Assembly: GCA_963667005.1 (NCBI GenBank)
Contig: OY762937.1
Span: forward strand, 2,046,001-2,110,000
Reading direction: 5' to 3'
DNA length: 64,000 bases
DNA from: G963662605 sp963667005
GTDB lineage: Bacteria > Bacteroidota > Ignavibacteria > Ignavibacteriales > Ignavibacteriaceae
In this document: in pieces, positions 46,601-53,419 of the stretch
Position numbering within the stretch: the first letter of the stretch is position 1
How the letters are laid out: each line of letters begins with the position of its first letter
Position numbers and translations under genes: made by a program
The notes under the pieces: model-generated
What the model was told of the DNA's origin: nothing
Seen by the model: only the letters and a program-made list of their open reading frames with translations
Databases searched by the model: none

Positions 46601-47436
46601 CTAACGGCGTAGTAAGTCCGAATTATACCGCGGCATTCACCTATGTACCATCAGACATTGCAGGAACTGAAAGTAATTTATCCGGCGGCTTATGGAACAA
46701 TGCCGCATGGACAAACCTCGGCGCGGTAAATACTACAACGCATACACTTACTGCAAATGGACTGTCAGTGTTTGGAGAGTTCACTGCGGGTGCTGCAAGC
46801 GGCTTCCTTGGAATCGGATATCTGACGGTGAAAGTAGTCCCTCAAGGATATTATAACAGCGGTGGTTTTCTGAATTCAAGAGATACTGTAAAAATCTGTC
46901 TGGCGCAATCATCTGCACCTTACACGATAGTTGATTCTGCTTATACAATTCTTGATTCTTTGAGTTTCAACGCGCAAGGAGCCTTCTCTAATGTGAGCTC
47001 CGGCAGTTATTATCTTGTCATCAAGCACCGTAATAGCGTTGAAACGTGGAGTGCCTCTCCAGTCTCCTTTGTCCGGGGTTCAGATACGCCGTATGATTTT
47101 ACTTCAGCAGCGGCTCAAGCATACAACAGCAACCAGATCCAGGTTTCAACATCACCTGATCTGTGGGCGATATACAGCGGAGATGTTAATCAGGATGGTT
47201 ATGTTGATCCGCTTGACCTTTCATTAATTGATCAGGACTCTTTTAATTATGCAGCCGGCATCGGACTTGTAACCGATGTTAACGGCGATGGTTATGCCGA
47301 TCCGCTGGATCTCTCAATAGCAGACCAAAATTCCTTTAACTATGTAGGAATTCAGAGGCCTGTGGTGGGAAAACTTCTAGATGCAAAAGCCAGAAGGGCA
47401 GCTATATTGCAAGAGGTCAAAAAAGTCAAAAGATAA
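40675..47436 (+). CDS. Giant secreted endonuclease I with six Ig-like repeats and dockerin-like end
   Basis: A 2253-residue exported protein. The signal peptide is residues 1-22 (ending IFGQ). An endonuclease I (EndA/NucM type) domain covers about 25-270, with SREHTWCQSWF, DQHHLFPV, KGDAARALLYMAVRY and NRNPFVDHPEYV, the motifs of this Mg-dependent nonspecific nuclease family. Six Ig-like repeats of about 95 residues lie at about 384-952 (GGESWxxxSSHNITW). A beta-sandwich segment (about 955-1176), a fibronectin III domain (about 1178-1293), beta solenoid sequence with a G8-like WIGSRYANWTDAANWSP near 1560, and two EF-hand-like loops (about 2162-2230) follow. It lacks a T9SS domain. The ATG at 40675 begins the signal peptide; the frame opens at 40582. 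Likely role: extracellular DNA digestion or nutrient recovery. Confidence 0.88.
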   Translation: MKNFLLSFIVFFILPASIFGQSDSYYSTINPANSSFITDLEARIRSPYTKISYDQFDETNVANFASRDTVISGTTYGVFTDVYSGENCVYTKPFAWGSTYSREHTWCQSWFPVASTSNEYYSDQHHLFPVQQNHTNVVRSNNPLGIVKTISSSFMEAKLGNDSTGKLVYEPRACHKGDAARALLYMAVRYNGVYGDWSFNYLNSNYLASQQQDVATLLKWNKEDPPDKWEVDRNNYVQSIQQNRNPFVDHPEYVNYINFNDISKLSPSYATEPTFGPSNLVVQKGANSITISWSNVTSGGQLASGYVLEGFTTNTYFIPIDGEVYTNDTLLSDGGAVVSITNNGTQSYTFYNVDTSLTYYFRMYTYNGDATLRNYKTDGYGNSFNLLQPSGGESISASGTYKIIWSSLNITNVKLEYSTDGGTNWTTIIASTPASTGYYTWTVPSVVSSNCKVRISDASTSSTNAVSASTFSITQSSSFVSLSSPVGGESWQVSSSHNITWTYSGVTNVKLEYTTDSGSSWNTIISSTGAIAGSYSWTIPNAVSANCKVRISDASNSATSSVSTGVFSIIAAPVLTLTSPVGGENWVGNSSHNITWSSTNVSNVKLEYTTDSGSNWNTIISSTAASAGSYSWTIPNVSSTNCKVRVSDVSGGAAASLSSSVFTITQIVAAISLTSPAGGESWAAGSSHNITWTSSNITNVKLEYTTDAGSNWTTIIASTAASTGSYGWTIPNVSSTNCKVRVSDASNASTSATSASIFTITLTTSLSLTSPVGGESWVGSSSHNVTWTSSNITNVKLEYTTDAGSNWTTIIASTAASAGSYSWTLPNVASTNCKVRVSDASNASSSSISASVFTITLSSSLTLTSPVGGESWLQSSVHSITWSSSNVNAVKLEYSTDSGSSWTTITAAVAAPGGSYSWTLPTVSSTTCKVRVSDTSNAALNSVSTSVFTITASSYVSPANFGAGLTLTQNFDSLGVTAIATLPFRWKVDKNTTVRTVGTYTSAVSATEQYAGNTMSSTAANGIYNYGAGTANSATDRAVGGLSSSSSSKSVNIYTALTNAGVGNLSGLQISYDIEKYRTGTNAAGFSVQMYYSTDGSTWTNAGTDFLTSFAGDATTAGYASAPGTTSSVSNKTLAVSVSSGSTIYLAWNYAVTSGTTTTYAQALGLDNVSITGLSTSAAPTTQASNISFSSVQTTQMTASWTNGNGAGRIVKMNKANSFTAPTDGVTYTANSTYGGSGEQVIFSGAGNSLTLNGLTASTAYYFKVYEYNGTGSSIKYQTADATNNPNTQTTAAVVISAASDIIANAAFTTPANINYTQYQDTSLSSSSLEVAKFDIRDGGAAADADLFGTTLTSITFGITNPGNLRKVGIFDGTTKLAETTAASSITFSSLSLAATDGSIKSLSLRVSFLSSVTDNQQFAFTVTSASALTGGSQFAAADAGGAVSSTSGNANKVAVTATKLNFVQQPGDVMTGNYITPAVTVEGIDSFNNRDLDDTESVTITANGSVLTGSPVSVSPVSGLATFSTLAFSSAGSGVSLIANASGLTGATSTTFTVQPAGTYTWIGSRYANWTDAANWSPVRTTPSTSDIMQFSNGDSVIVNSVPTQTIGKLLISNNTRVKLRAAAAVTLTVGSASGQNFSVASGSTLNLGSTAAISLALPTGTTGIVAGTVLCDSAAHKILPTDSAALSFQSGSIITQNCSGNLFGNTGTANVVMFENGSTLVFKTGSNPFALTAPNSRIVFKTGSTYRHESSNSPSLVGRVYANFEMNNASTITTTSSGNFTCDNLKVTVGVLNLNITGTIKIKGNISVANGTTLNFAPLASATISLNGTVPQTISNAGTLNFGTYAGLAVNNSTGVTLLSDIRLKNVLTLTSGTLTLGSSNLYLDTNATISGTFSNSNMIIASGTGSVKKLLLSAAPHSFTFPVGDNTGYSPAVYTLNSGTFTGDTVSIRIISGKNTNNNNQTDYLNRSWALTSNGVVSPNYTAAFTYVPSDIAGTESNLSGGLWNNAAWTNLGAVNTTTHTLTANGLSVFGEFTAGAASGFLGIGYLTVKVVPQGYYNSGGFLNSRDTVKICLAQSSAPYTIVDSAYTILDSLSFNAQGAFSNVSSGSYYLVIKHRNSVETWSASPVSFVRGSDTPYDFTSAAAQAYNSNQIQVSTSPDLWAIYSGDVNQDGYVDPLDLSLIDQDSFNYAAGIGLVTDVNGDGYADPLDLSIADQNSFNYVGIQRPVVGKLLDAKARRAAILQEVKKVKR
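41824..43530 (+). repeat. Six tandem repeats of about 285 bases inside the endonuclease gene
   Basis: Each unit encodes one Ig-like domain of about 95 residues with the landmarks GGESW, NVKLEY, the GSYSWT turn and CKVR(I/V)SD. The fourth and fifth copies are almost the same at DNA level over long stretches, while the first is the most divergent. This pattern fits recent duplication in the middle of the array. Confidence 0.9.
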
Positions 47437-47465
47437 TAGTAGCTACTTAATTATCTTGAAAATTT

Positions 47466-47491
47466 AGCCCGGTGTTTACCGGGCTTTTTTA
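47466..47491 (+). terminator. Rho-independent terminator of the endonuclease gene
   Basis: Stem AGCCCGGT / ACCGGGCT with a four-base loop and a following T run, about 30 bases after the stop codon. Confidence 0.92.
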
Positions 47492-47562
47492 TTGCATCAA
47501 CTTGATTGATATTATGGAATTTGACGGGTATATTTGCTTATATATTATTTCCACGGATAATA

Positions 47563-48045
47563 ATGATTGAAATTAAAGAAGCCGTTTCGACGGAGCAGAT
47601 TGAAAATATTCGTGTTTTGTTCAAGGAGTATGAATCTGCAATCGGTATTGATTTGTGTTTCCAGAACTTCGATGAGGAGTTGAAAACATTACCCGGCAAA
47701 TATGCTGCACCAAAGGGCGGAATGTTTATTGCGGCCAAAGGTGACGAATTGCTTGGTTGTGTAGCGCTTCGACCGCTCGAATATCCTGACATAGCTGAAC
47801 TTAAACGATTGTATGTCCGTCCGCGGGCGAGAGGTAAGGAGCTTGGGCTTAAACTTACACAAACCGCTCTCCAGCTTGCAGTGGATAACGGTTATAAATA
47901 TGTAAGACTCGATACTCTCGCCACAATGACTACTGCCCGGAATCTCTATAAAAAACTGGGATTTGTTGAAATTTCTCCGTATACCTTTAACCCTTTGTGT
48001 GGCGCAATATACATGGAACTCGAATTATCAAAATTCATGATTTGA
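47563..48045 (+). CDS. GNAT family N-acetyltransferase
   Basis: A 160-residue acetyltransferase. The acetyl-CoA-binding motif A is clear: LKRLYVRPRARGKELGLKL, preceded by GCVALRPLE and followed by VRLDTLATMTTARNLYKKLGF. The substrate of this GNAT enzyme cannot be told. The frame opens upstream at 47506, but the ATG at 47563 (MIEIKEAVS) begins the fold. It stands alone after the terminator of the giant endonuclease gene. Confidence 0.88.
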   Translation: MIEIKEAVSTEQIENIRVLFKEYESAIGIDLCFQNFDEELKTLPGKYAAPKGGMFIAAKGDELLGCVALRPLEYPDIAELKRLYVRPRARGKELGLKLTQTALQLAVDNGYKYVRLDTLATMTTARNLYKKLGFVEISPYTFNPLCGAIYMELELSKFMI

Positions 48046-48374
48046 TCCAAATTGAATCAAAATACATGGCAACTGTAATCGGGAAATACTGATTTTACGT
48101 CATGATAATTGCAAAGTATTTATTGAAATTCATATGGTAATTAGATATGTTACCAGATAAATTATCTGGTATCTAAAGGCATTTTAAAAAAAAGAGGTCG
48201 GCTCCATGCCTTTACTGTCAAAAAGGAACAGCAACTCTTGCTGTTTGTACCAAAATGGACCAGGGCTTGAGTGTGCCATAGGACAATACAGTAAATCCGA
48301 TTGATTGAAGTGTCTCTGGCTGATGGTCGAATTATTGTTCCCGGTATATCATCTAACTTCACGAGGAATTCAGA
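48046..48374. other. Intergenic region with two inverted repeats
   Basis: A 329-base gap before the MASE1 kinase gene. It contains a perfect nine-base inverted repeat TACCAGATA-AAT-TATCTGGTA (48151-48171) and a seven-base hairpin AACAGCA-ACTCT-TGCTGTT (48227-48245). Together with a GC-richer stretch (48195-48330) these could be a leader RNA or operators. No coding frame is convincing and no known riboswitch was recognised. ACGAGGAATTCAGA precedes the ATG at 48375. Confidence 0.45.
48151..48171. repeat. Perfect inverted repeat, possible operator
   Basis: Nine-base arms TACCAGATA and TATCTGGTA with an AAT centre. It lies about 200 bases before the kinase start. The dyad has the size of a transcription-factor site or a small hairpin. 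Confidence 0.45.
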
Positions 48375-50492
48375 ATGGAAACAAGAGATGGAAAAACATC
48401 TTCTGTAGATGGCATCAAAGCGTTGATATATACGGTCACGATCGCACTTATCTATTTTGTCTTCGCAAAGTCCTCACTTCTTTTCGCGTTTGAGCACACA
48501 AATTCATCTCCCATCTGGCCGGCAACCGGTATAGCATTCGCAATAATATTCAGATTAGGGTATAGGTATTGGGTCGGGATTTTTCTGGGAGCTTTTCTGG
48601 CTAACTATATGGCACTATCAGCAAACAGTATTCCTGTTTTGCATTCTATTACTATAGCTCTGGTAACCGCCGGCGGTAATACTCTTGAAGCAGTGGTTGG
48701 CGTTTACGCGGTTAGGAAGTTTATGAAGGGCAGTAATCCGATGAATACTGTTCGCGATACGCTGGTCTTCGTGTTTCTGTTTGTCTTTTGCAGCACAATG
48801 ATTAGTGCTACTGTCGGGACGATCAGCTTTTTTACCAGCCAGTCAAATTGGTCGGGAATTACCTTTGTATGGTTGACCTGGTGGATAGGAGATGCAATAG
48901 GCGGTATATTGATTGCTCCACTCCTTTTATTATGGAAACATGATACTAAAGTTCCCTGGACAAGTTGGAAGGTTTATGAAGTTATTTTGTTAATAAGCGC
49001 GATAGTAATTTTTGGGATATTAATTTTTCATTGGGAGCTGCATCTGGAGTATCTGGTTATTCCACTAATGCTTTGGAGTACTTTCCGTTTTACCCGTCTG
49101 GAAACTTCATTTGTTACACTTGGCATTTCAATTGCCAGCATTTACATGACAATTCACGGTGCCGGTCCGTTCAATCATGACTCGCTGAATCAAAGTTTAT
49201 TAATGCTACAATCCTTTACCGGCATGATTGCGCTCTCAACCCTGGTCCTATCCGTAGCCGTTGCCGAACGTAAAACGATTATAAACTCACTTCGGCAGAG
49301 TGAAGAACGCTTCCGTTCCTTAGTTGAAAATGCAAACAGCATTATCATTCGTTGGAATCCCGATGGGGTTATGAGTTTTATCAATACATACGGATTGCAA
49401 ATTTTCGGATATAAGCAACATGAGCTTGTCGGGCGCTCATTGATTGAGAGTATCAGTCCCGAGACCAATGTTGGCGGGCGGAATACTCGTGAAGTAATGG
49501 ATGACATCACGGAAAATCCGCGCGCACTTGAACACCATGTTCAGGAATACATCAAGAAAGATAATGCCCGTGTATTTGTGGAGTGGAATATTCAACCGCT
49601 CTATAATAATGTCGACGATTCGATCGAATTCCTTGGAATCGGTACGGACATTACTGAGCGCCGCAGGGCAGAAGAGCAAATACAAGAACTTCTGAAACAA
49701 TTGCAGTTGGACGCAATTGAACTAGAAAAGCGTGTCGCGGAACGTACTGCCGACCTTGAAGTTGCTAAAGTGAAAGCCGAATCGGCTGATAAATTAAAAT
49801 CTGCGTTCCTTGCCGCGATGTCGCATGAACTGCGGACACCTTTGAATTCGATATTGGGCTTTACCGGAATACTTTTGGCACAAAAAGCTGGACAGTTAAA
49901 TGAGGAACAAACCCGGCAACTTGGTATGGTAAAGAATAGTGCGCAGCATCTGTTATCGCTTATCAATGATGTGTTGGATTTGTCCAAGATTGAAGCAGGT
50001 CAAATGACCGTGCAGTTTTCGGAGTTTGTTTTTAAGAATGCAATCTATAATGTGGTATTATCGTTGCAGCACATAGCCGAGAAAAAAGGATTGACCCTGA
50101 ATGTTGATATATCGCCGGACATCGGCATCCTTGTTAGTGATAAAAGAAAGTTTGAACAGGTCGTTCTTAATCTGGTAAATAATGCAATCAAGTTTACCAA
50201 TACCGGAGAAGTAAAAGTTTTATGCCGGTTGGATGGTGAAAATATTGAAGTCGAGGTAGCCGATACCGGTATTGGTATTCCGGAAGCTGACCTTGAAACT
50301 ATTTTTAGCCCGTTCAGGCAGCTTGATAATAGTCTCGCACGTACTTACGAGGGAAGCGGGCTTGGTCTCTCTATTTGCAAGGGCCTTGTAGACAAAATCG
50401 GCGGGAAGATTCGTGTGCAGAGCCGTGTCGGAGTAGGCAGTTCATTTATGGTTAGCATACCGGTTAATCCTGCACGGAGTTTGTCAAACTAA
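48375..50492 (+). CDS. MASE1-PAS sensor histidine kinase
   Basis: A 705-residue membrane kinase. Residues about 15-290 form a MASE1 integral-membrane sensor domain (SPIWPATGIAFAIIFRLGYR, GIFLGAFLANY, WWIGDAIGGIL). A PAS domain follows (about 310-435, SLVENANSIIIRWNPDGVMS) and a coiled coil (LELDAIELEKRVAERTADLE type). HisKA has AAMSHELRTPLNSILGF with the phosphorylatable His, and the HATPase has NLVNNAIKFTNTG and GSGLGLSICK. No receiver domain is attached and no response-regulator gene is nearby, so it is an orphan kinase. MASE1 ligands are mostly unknown. Confidence 0.92.
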   Translation: METRDGKTSSVDGIKALIYTVTIALIYFVFAKSSLLFAFEHTNSSPIWPATGIAFAIIFRLGYRYWVGIFLGAFLANYMALSANSIPVLHSITIALVTAGGNTLEAVVGVYAVRKFMKGSNPMNTVRDTLVFVFLFVFCSTMISATVGTISFFTSQSNWSGITFVWLTWWIGDAIGGILIAPLLLLWKHDTKVPWTSWKVYEVILLISAIVIFGILIFHWELHLEYLVIPLMLWSTFRFTRLETSFVTLGISIASIYMTIHGAGPFNHDSLNQSLLMLQSFTGMIALSTLVLSVAVAERKTIINSLRQSEERFRSLVENANSIIIRWNPDGVMSFINTYGLQIFGYKQHELVGRSLIESISPETNVGGRNTREVMDDITENPRALEHHVQEYIKKDNARVFVEWNIQPLYNNVDDSIEFLGIGTDITERRRAEEQIQELLKQLQLDAIELEKRVAERTADLEVAKVKAESADKLKSAFLAAMSHELRTPLNSILGFTGILLAQKAGQLNEEQTRQLGMVKNSAQHLLSLINDVLDLSKIEAGQMTVQFSEFVFKNAIYNVVLSLQHIAEKKGLTLNVDISPDIGILVSDKRKFEQVVLNLVNNAIKFTNTGEVKVLCRLDGENIEVEVADTGIGIPEADLETIFSPFRQLDNSLARTYEGSGLGLSICKGLVDKIGGKIRVQSRVGVGSSFMVSIPVNPARSLSN

Positions 50493-50565
50493 GACTGCAA
50501 GTCGCTGCGTGTAATTAGAACAATAGCTTAAATAAAATTGCGAAAAGTTTATTTGAAAGTCGAAA

Positions 50566-52344
50566 ATGATTATTTCTTCGCTGCGCATTTCCTTTCTGTT
50601 TTGTTTACTCAGTGTATCATTGTATGCCCAGATACATGTTTCACCATCGGGTAGTGACACTAATCCCGGTACGGCTGCACTGCCATTCAAGACCGTTCAA
50701 AAGGGCGTGTCGGCGGCAAAAGCGGGAGATACCGTATATGTACACGAAGGGGTGTATGGAGAAAGTGTAACAATCAGTAATTCAGGAACCGAAACCGGCG
50801 GCTATATAACGATCCAAAACTTTCCCGGCGAACATGCTGTTCTCGATGGTACTTCGCTTAAAGTTCCCTCGACTAATACCGGGATGTTCTATATTCTTGA
50901 TAAAAACTACATTGTTATAAAAGGATTTGAAGTTCGTAATTACCGGACCACTGTGAAGAGTTACACACCGGTGGGTATCAGGGTAAACGGTACTTGCAAA
51001 CATATTCGAATATTAAATAATCACATACACCATATTGAACATAACGGCACGACAAAAACCGGAACGGACGCTCATGGTATTTGTGCCCGGGGTACATCGG
51101 CAATTGATTCCTTATATGACATTATCATCGATGGCAACGAATTAGACAGTTTGAAGCTCGGCTCAAGCGAATCTCTTGTCTGCACGGGCAATGTGAAAAA
51201 CTTCCGGATAACTAATAATATCGTACACGATAATAACAACATTGGCATTGATGCAATTGGATATTGGGGAGTAGCACCTGCTAACGATAGGGCAGTCGGT
51301 GGTGTTATCAGCGGAAATCACGTGTATAATATTGATTCATTCAACAACGTTGCGTATGGTACAACCCGGGCTGCAAGCGGCATTTACATTGATGGCGCAA
51401 AAAATGTCGTTATTGAACGTAATAAAGTTCATAATTGCAACATCGGCATACAGGTCGCCAGTGAAATAGCCGGAGGTACAGCCGACAGCATTATTGTCCG
51501 GAATAATTTTGTGTACGCCAACCAGGTTTCAGGTTTGGCTATGGGAGGCTATGACGATAACCGGGGCACTACACAGAATTGCAAATTCATCAATAATACA
51601 TTTTTCAATAATAACACGATAACAACATCCGCGTACGGGGAAATGATGCTGCAGTGCAAAATAAAATGCAATGTCATCGCTAATAACATCTTTTACGGCC
51701 ATACGGGCAAATATTTGTTTGTCAATTACTGGAGTTCCGACTCCGCTATGGTTATAGACCATAATTTGTATTATACTCCGTTCGGAGCAAGTGCAAGCAG
51801 TTGGGAGTGGCGCCGGTCCTGGTATTGGAATTGGAGCATGTATCAGAAAGGTACAGGGTTGGATTCACACTCGGTATTTATCGATCCAATCATTAAAGAT
51901 ACCAGTTTACCGAATATACACCTTGCCGCCGGTTCACCGGCAATCAACGCAGGTATACAGATTGACGGCATCGGAGCATATGACTTTGATGGGGAATTGC
52001 GTTCAGATGGCAAGCCCGACATCGGCGCTGATGAATATTACGCGAGTACGGCTGTGCAAGTTGAAAATGAATTGCATAAGCAAGGTTTTTCACTGTCGCA
52101 AAACTATCCGAATCCCTTTAATCCGTCAACAGCTATATCCTATTCAATCGCCGAACCGGGATTCGTAACATTAAAAGTTTATGACATTCTCGGCAATGAA
52201 ATTGCAACACTTGTCAACGAAGAAAAATCAGTGGGCAGTTATCATGCTACATTCAACGCCGCAGAAATTCCAAGTGGAGTGTACATTTACAAACTTCAAT
52301 CAGGATTCATTTCGTTAGTTAAGAAGCTTGTTTTATTAAAATAG
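50566..52344 (+). CDS. Parallel beta-helix protein (pectate-lyase-like) with T9SS sorting domain
   Basis: A 592-residue exported protein. After a signal peptide (ending LYAQ) it begins HVSPSGSDTNPGTAALPFKT and AAKAGDTVYVHEGVYGES, the usual opening of DUF1565/PL9-type right-handed beta-helix enzymes. Many short NN/DN turns follow (ILNNHIHHIEHNG, FRITNNIVHDNNN, IVRNNFVYANQVSG), which stack as helix coils. The C-terminus is a T9SS sorting domain (LSQNYPNPFNPSTAISY, ending KLVLLK). It may bind or cleave a polysaccharide such as pectin, in line with the PL10 enzyme elsewhere in the window; no catalytic residues can be assigned by eye. Confidence 0.85.
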   Translation: MIISSLRISFLFCLLSVSLYAQIHVSPSGSDTNPGTAALPFKTVQKGVSAAKAGDTVYVHEGVYGESVTISNSGTETGGYITIQNFPGEHAVLDGTSLKVPSTNTGMFYILDKNYIVIKGFEVRNYRTTVKSYTPVGIRVNGTCKHIRILNNHIHHIEHNGTTKTGTDAHGICARGTSAIDSLYDIIIDGNELDSLKLGSSESLVCTGNVKNFRITNNIVHDNNNIGIDAIGYWGVAPANDRAVGGVISGNHVYNIDSFNNVAYGTTRAASGIYIDGAKNVVIERNKVHNCNIGIQVASEIAGGTADSIIVRNNFVYANQVSGLAMGGYDDNRGTTQNCKFINNTFFNNNTITTSAYGEMMLQCKIKCNVIANNIFYGHTGKYLFVNYWSSDSAMVIDHNLYYTPFGASASSWEWRRSWYWNWSMYQKGTGLDSHSVFIDPIIKDTSLPNIHLAAGSPAINAGIQIDGIGAYDFDGELRSDGKPDIGADEYYASTAVQVENELHKQGFSLSQNYPNPFNPSTAISYSIAEPGFVTLKVYDILGNEIATLVNEEKSVGSYHATFNAAEIPSGVYIYKLQSGFISLVKKLVLLK

Positions 52345-52439
52345 CTTTTGATTCTGCAATTCATATTTGTTGATGTAACTAAAGTTGGAATAAATTTTTA
52401 AAGATATAAATTGTAAGTTTTATGTAATGTAAAAACAAA

Positions 52440-53300
52440 ATGAAGGGTCACGATATGTGTAATTCTGCATTGAAGTTTTTATTGATTCTCATCCTCATAA
52501 CGCCGCGACTGGCTGCACAACCTATCTTGTTCAATTTTGATAATTTACAAATCCACACCCCGCTGCCAGTCAGTACGATTGCTGGTGGAGTAACCGCCAC
52601 ATTATCCGGTACGGGGCAGGGCTACTCGATACAAGATGCAAACACAATGGGATTCACTCCGGCCGGATTTTCAGGTAGTGTCATATATCCTAACAGTATA
52701 TATCTAGCTGACCTACTTATTAAATTCGATCGTGATATCACGGATTTTTCAATCATGTATGCTTGTCAGGAGCTCGGCTGTGATGATGCCGCTACGATGA
52801 AGGTAACTGCCTATTCTAAAGGAAGTCCGGTTGGGTCCAGAACACGAACAGCTACCTTTCCGGGCACCTGGCCTGTCGATACTCTGAGTTGCAGCTCTTT
52901 ATCAGGATTTGACAGTGTCGTCGTCCATTACAACAGCCCACCGCCAACTTGCAAAGATTTTGGGGTTATATTCATAGCAGACAACATGCTTATAACTCCA
53001 TTGAATGCTTCCGGGGTCAAAGATGCACAAACAGTAACGGCTTATACTCTTTCCCAAAACTATCCGAATCCATTCAACCCGACTACTACCATATCATATT
53101 CTATAGCTCAACCGGGATTTATAACAATAAAAGTTTACGACATCCTCGGCAATGAAATTGCAACACTGGTCAACGAAGCAAAATCAACGGGGAGCTATCA
53201 CGTTACATTCAACTCCGCAAAAATTCCAAGCGGGGTGTATTTCTATAAACTGCAGGCGGGAAATTACAGTGTCGCTAAAAAGTTGGTAATCGTAAAGTGA
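52440..53300 (+). CDS. Small T9SS-exported protein of unknown function
   Basis: A 286-residue exported protein. A signal peptide (ending RLAAQ) precedes a beta-rich domain of about 160 residues (ILFNFDNLQIHTPLPVSTIA, ITDFSIMYACQELGCDDAAT), which resembles the lectin-like modules of PEP-CTERM-type and other surface proteins. The T9SS sorting domain follows (LSQNYPNPFNPTTTISY, ending KLVIVK). Its sorting domain and that of the 50566 gene are very similar even at DNA level, suggesting duplication or conversion. A second ATG at 52455 with AGGG upstream is an alternative start. Confidence 0.75.
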   Translation: MKGHDMCNSALKFLLILILITPRLAAQPILFNFDNLQIHTPLPVSTIAGGVTATLSGTGQGYSIQDANTMGFTPAGFSGSVIYPNSIYLADLLIKFDRDITDFSIMYACQELGCDDAATMKVTAYSKGSPVGSRTRTATFPGTWPVDTLSCSSLSGFDSVVVHYNSPPPTCKDFGVIFIADNMLITPLNASGVKDAQTVTAYTLSQNYPNPFNPTTTISYSIAQPGFITIKVYDILGNEIATLVNEAKSTGSYHVTFNSAKIPSGVYFYKLQAGNYSVAKKLVIVK

Positions 53301-53302
53301 TT

Positions 53303-53375
53303 GTAGGGCGACTCCCTGAGAGTCGTCCACAGATGAAATTTAAATAAAGCAGGGCGACTCTGAGAGTCGCCCTAC
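53303..53375. repeat. Nested inverted repeat between convergent genes
   Basis: The outer arms GTAGGGCGACTC and GAGTCGCCCTAC are perfect inverted copies. Each half also folds alone: GGGCGACTC/GAGTCGTCC on the left and AGGGCGACTC-TGA-GAGTCGCCCT on the right. It lies directly after the 52440 gene and before the end of the leftward DUF3160 gene, so it may be a bidirectional terminator or a REP-type repeat. Confidence 0.75.
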
Positions 53376-53419
53376 GGTACAATTACATCCGGTTTAGTAA
53401 CCTCAAGAGCAAAGCGAGA

